A stretch of DNA of 64,000 bases from Amycolatopsis sp. EV170708-02-1 (lineage in GTDB: Bacteria > Actinomycetota > Actinomycetes > Mycobacteriales > Pseudonocardiaceae), in contig NZ_CP092497.1 in assembly GCF_022479115.1 (NCBI RefSeq), forward strand, positions 4,526,001 through 4,590,000, written 5' to 3'. Each line of letters starts with the position of its first letter. Positions within the stretch are counted from its first letter, which is position 1. This document shows positions 1-7,992 of this stretch, piece after piece. The position numbers and the translations under genes are program-made. The notes below the pieces were generated by a model. The model was not told the origin of the DNA. It ran no database searches and saw only the letters and a list, made by a program, of their open reading frames with translations.

Positions 1-489
1 CACCGCGGTCGAGGCCGCCTCGCAGCCGATGAATCCGCCACCCAGGATCGCGACCCGGTCGGCGGCGGCGATCCGGGTCCGCGCCTCCTGTGCGTCGGCG
101 ATGGAGCGCAACGTCTGGATGCGGTCGCTGTCGACGTGGGGCAGTGTCCGTGCCCGGACGCCGGTGGCGATCAGCAGCTTGTCGTAGGACAGCTGTTCGG
201 CAGTGGAAAGGTCGATCGTCTTCGCCGTGGTGTCCAGGGATTCGGCGCGAGTCCGGAGCAGGACCGTGACGTCGTGCTCGGCGTACCAGTCGGCCGATTT
301 GACCAGGGTCGCGGTTCCGTCCGTCTCCGGGGAGAGGAACCGCTTCGACAGCGGGGGGCGCTCATACGGCAGCGCCACGTCGTCGCTGACGATGCAGACT
401 TCGCCCTCGAAGCCGTTGGCGCGGAGGGTGGCCGCTGCCGAAGCGGCGGCCACCCCTCCGCCGACGATGACGTGGCGCTGCCTGCTCAT
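1..489 (-). CDS. FAD-dependent ferredoxin reductase of the diiron monooxygenase (partial, N-terminal 163 residues)
   Basis: The frame is open to the window edge, so only the N-terminal part is visible. It starts MSRQRHVIVGGG, an FAD-binding GxGxxxA-type Rossmann loop. The RPPLSK motif lies near residues 44-49, and a second Rossmann loop (ILGGGFIGCE) begins near residue 146. This is the pyridine-nucleotide-disulfide/BphA4 type of ferredoxin reductase, which would pass electrons from NAD(P)H through FAD to the Rieske ferredoxin encoded just upstream. The start overlaps the ferredoxin stop as ATGA, so the two are translationally coupled. Known toluene monooxygenases use a different reductase (TmoF, an FNR-type fold with its own 2Fe-2S domain), so this pairing is unusual. 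The call is secure for the family; the electron-transfer partner is inferred from the operon. Confidence 0.88.
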   Translation of the reverse strand, partial: MSRQRHVIVGGGVAAASAAATLRANGFEGEVCIVSDDVALPYERPPLSKRFLSPETDGTATLVKSADWYAEHDVTVLLRTRAESLDTTAKTIDLSTAEQLSYDKLLIATGVRARTLPHVDSDRIQTLRSIADAQEARTRIAAADRVAILGGGFIGCEAASTAV

Positions 490-818
490 GAGCCGACGTC
501 CACTCGGATCACGCCGTCGTCGCCGACCTCGCACGGGTAGCCGTTGAGGCAGGAGTCGTCCGGATTGATGCCCTTGCCGCTCGCCGCGTCGAACGTCCAC
601 ATGTGCCGCAGGCAGGTGAGCGTTTCGCCGTCGAAGTCGCCCTCGTCGAGCACCCACGCCTGGTGGGGGCACCGGTTCTGATAGGCCTTGACGTCGCCGT
701 CGACGTTGATGAGCAGAACTTTCACCCCGTCGACCTCGACGGGAACCATGTCGCCTTCCCAGAGCTCATCGAGGTGAATCGTCTTTCGCCATTGCGTGGT
801 CGCGCTCGCGGAGGTCAT
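486..818 (-). CDS. tmoC: Rieske [2Fe-2S] ferredoxin, TmoC-like
   Basis: 110 residues. The Rieske cluster ligands are visible as C50-P-H52 and C69-L-R-H72, the spacing expected for the soluble ferredoxin of four-component aromatic and alkene monooxygenases. It should carry single electrons from the reductase to the hydroxylase. The ATG at 818 was chosen over longer in-frame extensions because it overlaps the beta-subunit stop (ATGA) and gives the normal family length. The stop likewise overlaps the start of the reductase gene. Family confidence is high; the substrate of the complex is unknown. Confidence 0.93.
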   Translation of the reverse strand: MTSASATTQWRKTIHLDELWEGDMVPVEVDGVKVLLINVDGDVKAYQNRCPHQAWVLDEGDFDGETLTCLRHMWTFDAASGKGINPDDSCLNGYPCEVGDDGVIRVDVGS

Positions 819-1855
819 GCCGATGCCCTGTTCGTGTCCCGCAGGATCGAGTCGGTGAACGCCTCCCGGGCGGCACGAGCGCCGGCGGCCACCTCCACGC
901 TCGGGCGACCGGACTCGGGAAGCGTCTCGAGGATCCGGCCGAGCCCGGCGGCGGCATCGTCGGCGATGGGTGCCCATTTGCCGATCCATTTGTCGATCGC
1001 GGCGGCCGATTCGGCTCGCCGGCCGATCGCGAAGGTGGCGACCGCCTTGCTCCACCGGTTGCGACGCTGGTTGTCGGCGTCCAGGAAGCTCTGCAGCAGC
1101 CAGCCGAGATTGTCGCCGTTGGTGAGGGCGATCTCGCCGAACTGCCGGGTGAGCACGTCGTCCAGGGTCGGCAGCAGGACCAGGTTCAGCGCGGTGAACG
1201 CCTCGCCCCAGTCGTAGGTGATCAGCGCGGACTCCACTGCCTTGCGGGTCGCCTGCCACGCCGGGTGCTGCTCCCAGTGCCGGCGCTCCTGGGCGGTGCC
1301 GATGCCGGCGTCCGGGTGCGCGACCTGGAGCTCGCGGGTCCGGTAGGCCACCGTGGTCACTCGCCGCAGGAAGTCTGCGGTGGCCAGGCCGGCGGGGTTG
1401 GTGATGTAGGAGGTCGGTGCCAGGTAGCCGAGGTAGGCCTCGATCTGCTGGAACCCGTGGATCGCGTACCGCGACGGGGTGTACAGCGTGGCGAGTGTCT
1501 CGATCCAGCCGCGGCTGAATTTCGTGTCGGCGCCGAGTTGTGCGTATTCCTCGAGCACGCCGTGGATCTTCGACTCGGACTCGGCTTGTGCGTTCACGTA
1601 CATCCGGTAGGTCAGGCTGTCGGGCTCGCGGAATTGCTCCCAGTCGTCGGCCTGCAGCGGGGACTGGTCACGGTAGGTCAGGAACCACAGATTCGCCGCC
1701 GAGGAAGGGTTTTGCTCGAAGGGGGCGTTGCGGTTCTCGCGGGTGGTCCAGTTCTGGCCGTGTGTGACGATCTCGTATTCGCTGGGCATCTTGCGCACGT
1801 CGCCGAAGGCGCTGAACGTGCGGCGTGCCCGAGGGCGGTTGGTGTGGTCGCTCAT
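815..1855 (-). CDS. tmoE: Diiron monooxygenase hydroxylase beta subunit, TmoE-like
   Basis: 346 residues, close to the usual 300-350 for the beta subunit of soluble diiron monooxygenases. It has the ferritin-like helical composition of the family but lacks the two ExxH motifs found in the alpha subunit, as expected. The beta subunit packs against alpha to form the (alpha-beta-gamma)2 hydroxylase and has no catalytic iron. Its start overlaps the stop of the effector gene by four bases and its stop overlaps the ferredoxin start, so expression is tightly coupled. Confidence 0.92.
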   Translation of the reverse strand: MSDHTNRPRARRTFSAFGDVRKMPSEYEIVTHGQNWTTRENRNAPFEQNPSSAANLWFLTYRDQSPLQADDWEQFREPDSLTYRMYVNAQAESESKIHGVLEEYAQLGADTKFSRGWIETLATLYTPSRYAIHGFQQIEAYLGYLAPTSYITNPAGLATADFLRRVTTVAYRTRELQVAHPDAGIGTAQERRHWEQHPAWQATRKAVESALITYDWGEAFTALNLVLLPTLDDVLTRQFGEIALTNGDNLGWLLQSFLDADNQRRNRWSKAVATFAIGRRAESAAAIDKWIGKWAPIADDAAAGLGRILETLPESGRPSVEVAAGARAAREAFTDSILRDTNRASA

Positions 1856-2163
1856 CGGACGAGCTCTCCTTCCGGAGCGTCGCGCTTGATCTTTTCCCAG
1901 ACGATGTCGTCGCTGGTGGTGATGACGCGTCCGACGAAGGACGACATCATCGTCTGGAAGGAGCGGATCTCGTAGTCGGCTCCCAAATAGGCCCGGAGCG
2001 TGTCCTGGGTGACCCGCACCCTGGCTTCGCCTTGGACCCGCACGTAGGAGCCGCGGTCGACGACGACGATCTCCTGCTCGGGGTTGTCCTCGCGGATGGC
2101 CGCGATGACGTCTTCGATGTGGTCGCCCATCCTCAGGACGGGTCCGACGGGGTTCTTCATCAC
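1852..2163 (-). CDS. tmoD: Monooxygenase effector/coupling protein, MmoB/DmpM/TmoD family
   Basis: 103 residues, typical for the cofactor-free regulatory protein that binds the hydroxylase and controls access to the diiron site. The sequence MGDHIEDVIAAIREDNP, the following IVVVDRGSYVRVQGEARVRV and the C-terminal FVGRVITTSDDIVW are recognisable as the MmoB/DmpM fold. It lies between the gamma and beta genes with four-base overlaps on both sides. In Pseudomonas tmo the ferredoxin gene precedes the effector, so the order here (A-B-D-E-C-reductase) differs. Confidence 0.92.
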   Translation of the reverse strand: MMKNPVGPVLRMGDHIEDVIAAIREDNPEQEIVVVDRGSYVRVQGEARVRVTQDTLRAYLGADYEIRSFQTMMSSFVGRVITTSDDIVWEKIKRDAPEGELVR

Positions 2164-2459
2164 GAGCCTTCCGGGATGTCGTATTCGACGGCGATGTGAT
2201 CCATCGGCGCGATGCCGGCTTCGGCGACCGTCATGTCTCCGGGAAGCGCCCGCCCGTTGTGGAGGACGACCTTGCGGTACGGGAGCGCACGCACCCGCTT
2301 GCCCTCGACGTGGTGGGCGGCCGCGGCCGCCACCTCGTCCATCGTGTTCGCGGTCGTGACCGGGACGAGGATCTGGACGAAGTCGGTCGCGAAGATCGCG
2401 TTGAGGGGCACCAGTTCGGGCGCACGGTCCTCGACGCCGAGTTCGGTCTGCTGTGTCAT
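2160..2459 (-). CDS. tmoB: Monooxygenase hydroxylase gamma subunit, TmoB-like
   Basis: 99 residues, small and ubiquitin-like as in TmoB. The segment LVPLNAIFATDFVQILVPVTTANT followed by GRALPGDMTVAEAGIAPMDHIAVEYD matches the gamma-subunit layout, which ends in a beta-strand that docks on the hydroxylase core. The ATG at 2459 overlaps the alpha-subunit stop region and gives the standard length; longer upstream frames run through the alpha gene and were not used. It is the second structural gene of the hydroxylase. Confidence 0.9.
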   Translation of the reverse strand: MTQQTELGVEDRAPELVPLNAIFATDFVQILVPVTTANTMDEVAAAAAHHVEGKRVRALPYRKVVLHNGRALPGDMTVAEAGIAPMDHIAVEYDIPEGS

Positions 2460-3985
2460 CAGCTCGCCTTTCCCGCCGGGGTGGCCAGACCGGGGGCCGC
2501 TCGGCCGACGTAGTCGCGGGTCCAGGCGGCGTAGTCGGGGTCGTCGCCCATGACTTCGGGAGTCATGCCCATGTAGGCCAGCACGCCACCCACGTCCATC
2601 GGCTGGATCTGGCCTGCCAGGAACCGGTCGATGAGCGTCTCGTGATTGACGTTGTCGCGGTCCTTCCAGAAGATCTGGCGGCACGTGTTGGTGCAGAAGT
2701 GGTATTTCTTGCCGTCGTAGTCCAGCTGCCAGGTGCGTACGCGCCATTTGCCGTCACGCGACTGCGTGGCGTTGCAGGCGGGCAGGTGGCAGGTGCTGCA
2801 CAGCCACGGCAGCGTTTCGGGCAGTGTCGCCTCGACGTTGTCGGCGTTGACCTGGTCGATCATCACGTCCCATTTGTCGCCGTAGACGGTCTCCCAGTTG
2901 GGGTACTTCTCCCGCAGCCATTCGCGCTCGTCCTTGGAGACGCCGGCCTTCGGGCGCCACCAGAGAGTCGGCCGCCAGAACCACAGTCCCATGTGGAGCC
3001 CGTGGTGCCAGGTGTCGAGTCCCTGCATGAACTCGTCCCAGAACCACGGTTTCTTCAGCCCGTAGTCCTCGATGGTGTGGATGAACTGGTCGATCACCCA
3101 CTCCTCCATGAACTCCCGGTAGGACTGCTTGCGGTGCTCGAGCGGGGTGTAGTAGTCCATGGCCGGTCCGGTGAGGGCCGCGAAGATGCGTGCGGAGCCC
3201 CAGAAGGACTTGTCGATGATCCACTGGGCGCGGACCGGGTCATGCTCGACAAGGATCTCCATGGTCGGGCCGCCCTGCTGGGAATGGCGGGCCTCGTCGG
3301 TCTGGATCGAGGAGATCATGTTGGCGAAATTGACGTCACCGGATTCCAGCGCGTCGGCGGAGAGCGCGACGAACTGCAGATTGGTGAAGCCGGTTTCGAA
3401 GGTGAACGGCAGTTCGATGGCCAGGTCGACCACGTTCGGCGCGGTCATCATGCCGTCGAACAGGTTGCGTGCCGAGATCGGCACCCAGTCGTTGGTATGG
3501 AAGGTCCGCTGGGTCCAGTCGTACTGCGGGTCCTTGGCGATGAACTCGTGTCCGAAGAAGGTCGTGATCTGCGCGTGGCGCATCTCGTCGAGCTGACCGA
3601 AGGTGGCCATGTTGCGCCACGCGCCGTTGAGACCGAAGCGGGCCATCTTGAGCTCGCCGAGCACGGCGGCGTACTCGACCAGCGCCACGCCTCCGAAGTG
3701 CATCTTCGTGGCCGACTTCCAGCCCTCGTCGAGGGCTTCGAAGTTGTTCGAGCGTTGCAGGGCCGCCTTGACCGCGTACGCGGACGACTCCTTTTCCCGC
3801 TGCGTGGCCACGTACTCGGGATAGGTGACCTTGTAGGACTCCTCCCAGTTCAGCCACGCTTCACGCGGGACCTTGCCGGTGCCCGAGTGCCATTCGGGGT
3901 AGATGGCCTCGTCGTCGACGTAGGTGGGCGTCCAATCCACGTCGCGGACGAATCCCTGCCATTCTTCTCGCTTGAGCAGTGCCAT
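2459..3985 (-). CDS. tmoA: Diiron monooxygenase hydroxylase alpha subunit, TmoA-like (catalytic)
   Basis: 508 residues, the usual length of TmoA-type catalytic subunits. The carboxylate-bridged diiron ligands fall at exactly the toluene-4-monooxygenase numbering: E104, E134, H137 (DEMRH), E197, E231 and H234 (DEARH), with the conserved active-site threonine at T201. Pocket residues A107, F176, F196 and F205 match TmoA, but positions 100 and 103 are both Val (Ile and Gly in T4MO). The C-terminus has a Cys-rich segment (CSTC..C and later CTNTC) typical of the group. It should activate O2 to hydroxylate an aromatic or epoxidise an alkene. A good ribosome site (AGGAG) precedes the ATG. Confidence 0.95.
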   Translation of the reverse strand: MALLKREEWQGFVRDVDWTPTYVDDEAIYPEWHSGTGKVPREAWLNWEESYKVTYPEYVATQREKESSAYAVKAALQRSNNFEALDEGWKSATKMHFGGVALVEYAAVLGELKMARFGLNGAWRNMATFGQLDEMRHAQITTFFGHEFIAKDPQYDWTQRTFHTNDWVPISARNLFDGMMTAPNVVDLAIELPFTFETGFTNLQFVALSADALESGDVNFANMISSIQTDEARHSQQGGPTMEILVEHDPVRAQWIIDKSFWGSARIFAALTGPAMDYYTPLEHRKQSYREFMEEWVIDQFIHTIEDYGLKKPWFWDEFMQGLDTWHHGLHMGLWFWRPTLWWRPKAGVSKDEREWLREKYPNWETVYGDKWDVMIDQVNADNVEATLPETLPWLCSTCHLPACNATQSRDGKWRVRTWQLDYDGKKYHFCTNTCRQIFWKDRDNVNHETLIDRFLAGQIQPMDVGGVLAYMGMTPEVMGDDPDYAAWTRDYVGRAAPGLATPAGKAS

Positions 3986-4000
3986 GGTGGGTTTCTTCTC

Positions 4001-4477
4001 CTAGTCCACTTCGTTGTGGCCGAGCTGCTGACTGATACCGGCGTTGTTCCAGTAGCCGGTGATGGAGGTGATGAGGCCGTCGGGGCCCACCGTGAAGATG
4101 AAGAGATGCGGCTCGCTGTAGGTCTTGCCGGCCGGGGTGATCAACCCCCATGCCTGCTGCTGGGTGCCGCCGATGTCGACCTGGGCGATCACGTCACCCT
4201 CGTCGTTGGCCTCCACGGAGTTCACGACGTTGGACAGGTTCGGGAACGCCTGGATCAGACCGGCCCAGATCGCCTTGCCGACCGTGCCGACCTTGCCGTC
4301 CGCTCGCAGCACCCGCTGCTTTCCCCAGACCTCGAACGGCGGGTAGGAGAAGTCGGCGTTGATCGCGCAGCGCTCGGCCATCCCGTGCACGTCGTGGGCG
4401 CGGTACCGGTCGAAGAACTCCGAGACGATGGCGGCGTAGTCCGCCGCGGTCTTGGTGTCGTTGGCTGTGATGGTCAT
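4001..4477 (-). CDS. SnoaL-like (NTF2-superfamily) protein, first copy upstream of tmoA
   Basis: 158 residues forming one NTF2/SnoaL-like alpha+beta cone, recognised from the N-terminal helix FFDRYRAHDVHGMAERC, the FSYPPFEV strand and the C-terminal GLITSITGYWNNAG. Proteins of this fold include cyclases, dehydratases, limonene-epoxide hydrolases and non-catalytic partners. It ends 15 bases before tmoA and belongs to the same operon. A role on the oxygenated product, such as an epoxide, would fit but is only an inference. Confidence 0.8.
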   Translation of the reverse strand: MTITANDTKTAADYAAIVSEFFDRYRAHDVHGMAERCAINADFSYPPFEVWGKQRVLRADGKVGTVGKAIWAGLIQAFPNLSNVVNSVEANDEGDVIAQVDIGGTQQQAWGLITPAGKTYSEPHLFIFTVGPDGLITSITGYWNNAGISQQLGHNEVD

Positions 4478-4487
4478 GGCGTGGTCC

Positions 4488-4964
4488 TCACACGATCGCG
4501 ATCTGGTCGAACCGCTTCACACCGAGGCGGCGGTACAGCTGCTGCTGGCACCAGTAGGCGTCGACGGCGACGATCCGGCCGTCGGCCACCGCGAAGCGCC
4601 ACGCCTCGTCGAGGTCGAGGTGCTTCTCCTGATTGATCGCGCCGGCGTAGTCGGCGCCTTGGGTGCCTTCGACCTTCAGTTCGGCGGTCACGACCTTCCC
4701 GGTGCGCAGGACGCGCTTGGTGGTGATGAGCAGATCGGGGAACGCGCGCACGAGGTCATCGAGGACCTCACGAAGGACGTCGGCGGAGCCGCCACTCTTG
4801 CCGAGTCCGTAGACGGTCACCCGGACATCGGTGTCGACGAGGCTCATCGCGGCCTCGACGTTCCCGCGGCCGAGCGTGTCGAGAAACCCGACAACTGGAT
4901 CTGAGCCGAGGCTGGTCACTGGATCGCTGCCTTTCCTGGTGAAGATCTTGCGGAGGAGGGACAT
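4488..4964 (-). CDS. SnoaL-like (NTF2-superfamily) protein, second copy
   Basis: 158 residues, the same length and fold as its neighbour but divergent in sequence. The segments VVGFLDTLGRGNVEAAMSLVD and AVADGRIVAVDAYWCQQQLYRRLG show the fold. The N-terminus (MSLLRKIFTRKG) is basic and carries no clear signal peptide. It lies between the DJ-1 gene (one base away) and the first SnoaL gene (10 bases away), so it is in the monooxygenase operon. Two SnoaL genes side by side may encode a heterodimer. Function not known. Confidence 0.78.
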   Translation of the reverse strand: MSLLRKIFTRKGSDPVTSLGSDPVVGFLDTLGRGNVEAAMSLVDTDVRVTVYGLGKSGGSADVLREVLDDLVRAFPDLLITTKRVLRTGKVVTAELKVEGTQGADYAGAINQEKHLDLDEAWRFAVADGRIVAVDAYWCQQQLYRRLGVKRFDQIAIV

Positions 4965-4965
4965 G

Positions 4966-6000
4966 TCAGGCCGCCCTGACCGCGGTGCCCCGGAGCGCCT
5001 TGATGACGGCGTCGGCAGCGGCCTCGGTGGATCCGGGGTTCTGGCCGGTGATCAGGTGCCGGTCCACCACCACGTGGCTGACCCAGGCCGACGGTCCGTC
5101 GTCGAACACGGCCCCGGCGTTCTTCAGGGCGGTGTCGACGTACCAGGGCAGTCCCAGGCGGCCCGGCTCGGTCTGGTCCTCCTCCTCGTCGGTGAAGCAG
5201 GTCATGCGGTAGCCGTCGAAGAGCCATTGACCGTCCGCGCGTTCGGGGGCCGAGAGCAGGAGCGCCGGACCGTGGCACAGCGACGCGATCGGTGCCGCCT
5301 TCTCGTGGAGGGCGACCAGCAGCCGGCTGATGTCGGCGTTGTCGGCGAGATCGACCATCGGGCCATGGCCACCTGGGGCGAAGACCGCGTCGAAGCCGGC
5401 CAGATCCTCGTCGCTCAGCGATCGCAGGTCGACCGGCCGCTGGAAACCCGGGATCGCGTCGAGTTCCGCCTTGCGCTCGGCGGCCAGCCGCTCGCTGTCG
5501 CGACGCTGGGCGGCGACCGCTTCCTTGACCTCGGCGTCGGTGAGCCGGCCGGCGAACTCGTCGCCGGAGAAGACCTCGGCGATGGTGCGGTCCTGGCGCC
5601 AGGCCAGCTTGGCCGCCTTGCTCACCAGCCCGCGTGCCTCGTGGCGTGACAGGCCCTTGGACTGCAGGACCTCGGCGACCCGCCGGGCGGCCGCCAGGCC
5701 GAGCTCGGTGGCGTGGTGGAGGGTGAACCGAATGTCGTCGGGGTCGACGGCGAAGGTCCGGACCACGGCGTTCAGATAGTCCTGGTCCGCGTCGGGGTAA
5801 TGGAAGAACCAGCTGAGGCCGTACGGGTCGGCCGTGGGGGCAGCGCCGTCGGGAGTCACGACGACGACGTCGAAGCCCGCGGCGACGAACCGCTCGTAGG
5901 GCTTCAGCGCCTCCTCGGCGAAGTACCCGGTCGGATGCTTCGTGCCGTCGGCCAGCGTGATCTCAGAAGCGCTCGATACCAGGTAGGCAATTCGAGTCAT
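4966..6000 (-). CDS. DJ-1/PfpI-family protein with a large internal insertion; first gene of the monooxygenase operon
   Basis: 344 residues. It is a class I glutamine-amidotransferase-like/DJ-1 protein of the Hsp31 or glyoxalase III type: TGYFAEEALKPYERF near residue 24, FAPGGHGPM near 207 and the nucleophile elbow SLCHGPALLL with C242. Relative to the 237-residue paralogue at 6250 it carries about 110 extra residues (roughly 61-170) predicted to be helical (LGLAAARRVAEVLQSKGLSR and onward). The ATG at 6000 was chosen because AAGGAAA precedes it and the sequence starts MTRIAYLVSS as in the family; the longer in-frame extension is non-coding in appearance. It could detoxify reactive carbonyls made during hydrocarbon oxidation (inference). 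Confidence 0.87.
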   Translation of the reverse strand: MTRIAYLVSSASEITLADGTKHPTGYFAEEALKPYERFVAAGFDVVVVTPDGAAPTADPYGLSWFFHYPDADQDYLNAVVRTFAVDPDDIRFTLHHATELGLAAARRVAEVLQSKGLSRHEARGLVSKAAKLAWRQDRTIAEVFSGDEFAGRLTDAEVKEAVAAQRRDSERLAAERKAELDAIPGFQRPVDLRSLSDEDLAGFDAVFAPGGHGPMVDLADNADISRLLVALHEKAAPIASLCHGPALLLSAPERADGQWLFDGYRMTCFTDEEEDQTEPGRLGLPWYVDTALKNAGAVFDDGPSAWVSHVVVDRHLITGQNPGSTEAAADAVIKALRGTAVRAA

Positions 6001-6249
6001 CAGGGTTTCCTTCGGTCGTTTCTCGCAGTCCGTGACTGCCATCACGCCCCGTAGACAACTCCAGAAGAGAGCTCCGCAGTGCTTCATTCCTGTTCGATGT
6101 GTGCCCATTTCAAGCGTTTTCCGAAGCCGGTATCGCACTACGACGAACTTGTGTCGCAAACCTGCTTCGACCTGCTCGCCTGGGAAGGAATCGCCCTAAC
6201 GTGGTGGCTTCTCCAGCCGGAGGACCGCCCCAATGAGAGAGGGAACAAT
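6001..6249. promoter_or_regulatory. Divergent promoter region between the two DJ-1 genes, with a candidate AraC-type direct repeat
   Basis: This 249-base gap separates the nine-gene monooxygenase operon (leftward) from the second DJ-1 gene (rightward), so it must hold both promoters. The pentamer TCGCA occurs at 6133-6137 and again at 6154-6158, a 21-base period on one DNA face, as AraC-family dimers often recognise. The AraC gene lies about 0.8 kb away. Binding is an inference from spacing and neighbourhood; no -10/-35 pair is clear enough to name. Confidence 0.4.
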
Positions 6250-6963
6250 ATGGCTCGCGTTTTGTTCGCAGTCACCGGATCGCACTCGTGGACACTCAAG
6301 GACGGCACCCAGCACCCGTGCGGCTACTGGCCCGAGGAGCTCGCTGTGCCTCACGAGGTCTTTGCCGACGCCGGCCTGGACCTCACCATCGCCACCCCCG
6401 GCGCGGTCAAGCCCATTCCGGACGAGGCCGGCTTCAGCGCGGCGATGAACGGCGGCTCCGACGAGCCGGGCAACCGGTTCCGCGCCTACCTCGACTCCAT
6501 CGACGGCCAGCTGAGCAAGCCGACAGACCTGGACAAGGTCAGCGCCGACGACTTCGACCTGGTGTTCGTCCCCGGGGGGCACGGTCCGATGGAGGACTTG
6601 GCCGTCTCGGCGACTTTCGGCAGGCTCCTGGTCGACTTCACCGAGCAGAACAAGCCGGTCGCCGCGGTCTGCCACGGCCCTGCGGCGTTGCTGCCCGCCG
6701 TCGACGAGGACGGCTGGCTCTTCCGGGACCGCCGCGTCACGGGATTCACGAACGTCGAGGAGGGCCAGGTCGGTTTCGACGAGAAGGCGCGCTGGCTGCT
6801 CGAGGATCGGCTGATCGCGGCCGGCGGCGCGTTCAAGTCCAGCGCTGCCCCGTGGCAGGCCCACGTCGTCGTCGACGGCAACCTGTACACGGGTCAGAAC
6901 CCGGCATCGTCGCTGCCCCTCGCGCAGACGCTGCTGGCGTCGGTCGCCTCGACCACCGCCTGA
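6250..6963 (+). CDS. DJ-1/PfpI-family protein (glyoxalase III/Hsp31-like), second copy
   Basis: 237 residues, the normal family length. Shared landmarks with the operon copy are CGYWPEELAVPHEVF, VFVPGGHGPMEDL and the nucleophile elbow AVCHGPAALLP with C141. The ATG at 6250 follows a purine-rich GAGAGAGGG site. It is divergent from the monooxygenase operon and convergent with the AraC gene. A cytosolic enzyme acting on alpha-oxo-aldehydes is the likely role; it may be induced together with the oxygenase. Confidence 0.88.
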   Translation: MARVLFAVTGSHSWTLKDGTQHPCGYWPEELAVPHEVFADAGLDLTIATPGAVKPIPDEAGFSAAMNGGSDEPGNRFRAYLDSIDGQLSKPTDLDKVSADDFDLVFVPGGHGPMEDLAVSATFGRLLVDFTEQNKPVAAVCHGPAALLPAVDEDGWLFRDRRVTGFTNVEEGQVGFDEKARWLLEDRLIAAGGAFKSSAAPWQAHVVVDGNLYTGQNPASSLPLAQTLLASVASTTA

Positions 6964-7032
6964 TACCAAGCTACTTGGTGGGAGCCGCCGGCACTGGCCG
7001 TGCTGGCGGCTCGTCGCCGCCGGCCGTTCGGG

Positions 7033-7992
7033 TCATTCAGGCTGAGTCCGCGCGCTCTGCAATTGCTCACCGAGCGACTGCGCGTCCACATAGGCCCTGG
7101 GCGTCGTGCCGAACCGGCTCCGGAACTCCTTGATGAAGTGCGACGCGCTCGAGTAGCCGACGGCGCGCGACACGTCCGTGACGCTGAGCCGGCCCTCGAT
7201 CAGCAGCTCACGGGCCCGGTCGAGGCGGATCTCCTTGAGGAACTGGTACGGCGGGCGCCCGGTGACTTCGCGGAACAGATGAGAAAACGACGAGGGACTC
7301 AACGAAACCTGCTCGGCCATGTCGTTGACGGTGATCGGCTCGGAGAAGTGCTCGCGCACGAAGGTGAGGGCAGCCGAAATCGGGTTCGCCCCTGACTGCT
7401 TGGCGGCGATATAGAGCAACCTGGAGAACTGTTCGCGCTGCAGCACCCGGTACACGATCTCCTGAAGGTGCATGGGTGACAGCACCCGCCGATCGGCGCC
7501 GGTGCTCAGACTCTGCAGGAACCGGATGACCGCGCACATCAAGTCCGCGTCCAGGGCGGACACCAAGCCCTTCTCCGGGTTGTTCGGCATGCGAACCGGA
7601 GGGAAGCCCGCGGCGGTGCGCCGATCGAGCATGTCGGTCGACACCTTCTTGACGAGCGCGGGGTCGACCTGCAGCACGAACGACAGAAACGGCTTGCGCG
7701 GACTGGCCTCGAGGATCTGGGCCTGGAAATGCAGATGACTGCTCAGCACGAGGTAATGGAACGGGTCATACACATACCTGCTGCCTTCGACCATGACCGC
7801 CTTGCGACCCTGCGCCACGATCCCGATCGACAGGGATTGGATCTCTTCCCACGTCGGTTCGGTCGGCTCGTGGAAACGGTAGATCGTCAAACCGGGCCAA
7901 CCACCGTCATTGCCGCCGACCTTGGGTGCCCGGGCGGCCAGCTCCGAGATCAAGTCACCCGTCGTGAGCAGGTGTTCCATCTGCGTTGACAT
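7033..7992 (-). CDS. AraC-family transcriptional regulator
   Basis: 319 residues. The N-terminal half is the AraC_N cupin-like sensor (YRFHEPTEPTWEEIQSLSIGIVAQGRK, then FHYLVLSSHLHFQAQ). The C-terminal 100 residues hold the two helix-turn-helix units: ITVNDMAEQVSLSPSSFSHLF and SVTDVSRAVGYSSASHFIKEF, ending in the FGTTPRAY signature. It probably senses an aromatic or reactive compound and activates the monooxygenase operon and the DJ-1 genes, judging from location. Its own promoter must lie in 7993-8150. Confidence 0.9.
   Translation of the reverse strand: MSTQMEHLLTTGDLISELAARAPKVGGNDGGWPGLTIYRFHEPTEPTWEEIQSLSIGIVAQGRKAVMVEGSRYVYDPFHYLVLSSHLHFQAQILEASPRKPFLSFVLQVDPALVKKVSTDMLDRRTAAGFPPVRMPNNPEKGLVSALDADLMCAVIRFLQSLSTGADRRVLSPMHLQEIVYRVLQREQFSRLLYIAAKQSGANPISAALTFVREHFSEPITVNDMAEQVSLSPSSFSHLFREVTGRPPYQFLKEIRLDRARELLIEGRLSVTDVSRAVGYSSASHFIKEFRSRFGTTPRAYVDAQSLGEQLQSARTQPE

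Noticed and set aside
2453..4636. Long plus-strand frame (727 codons) opposite tmoA and the SnoaL genes
   Set aside because: It is the complement of clear diiron monooxygenase genes; GC-rich third positions keep the opposite strand open. No family motif.
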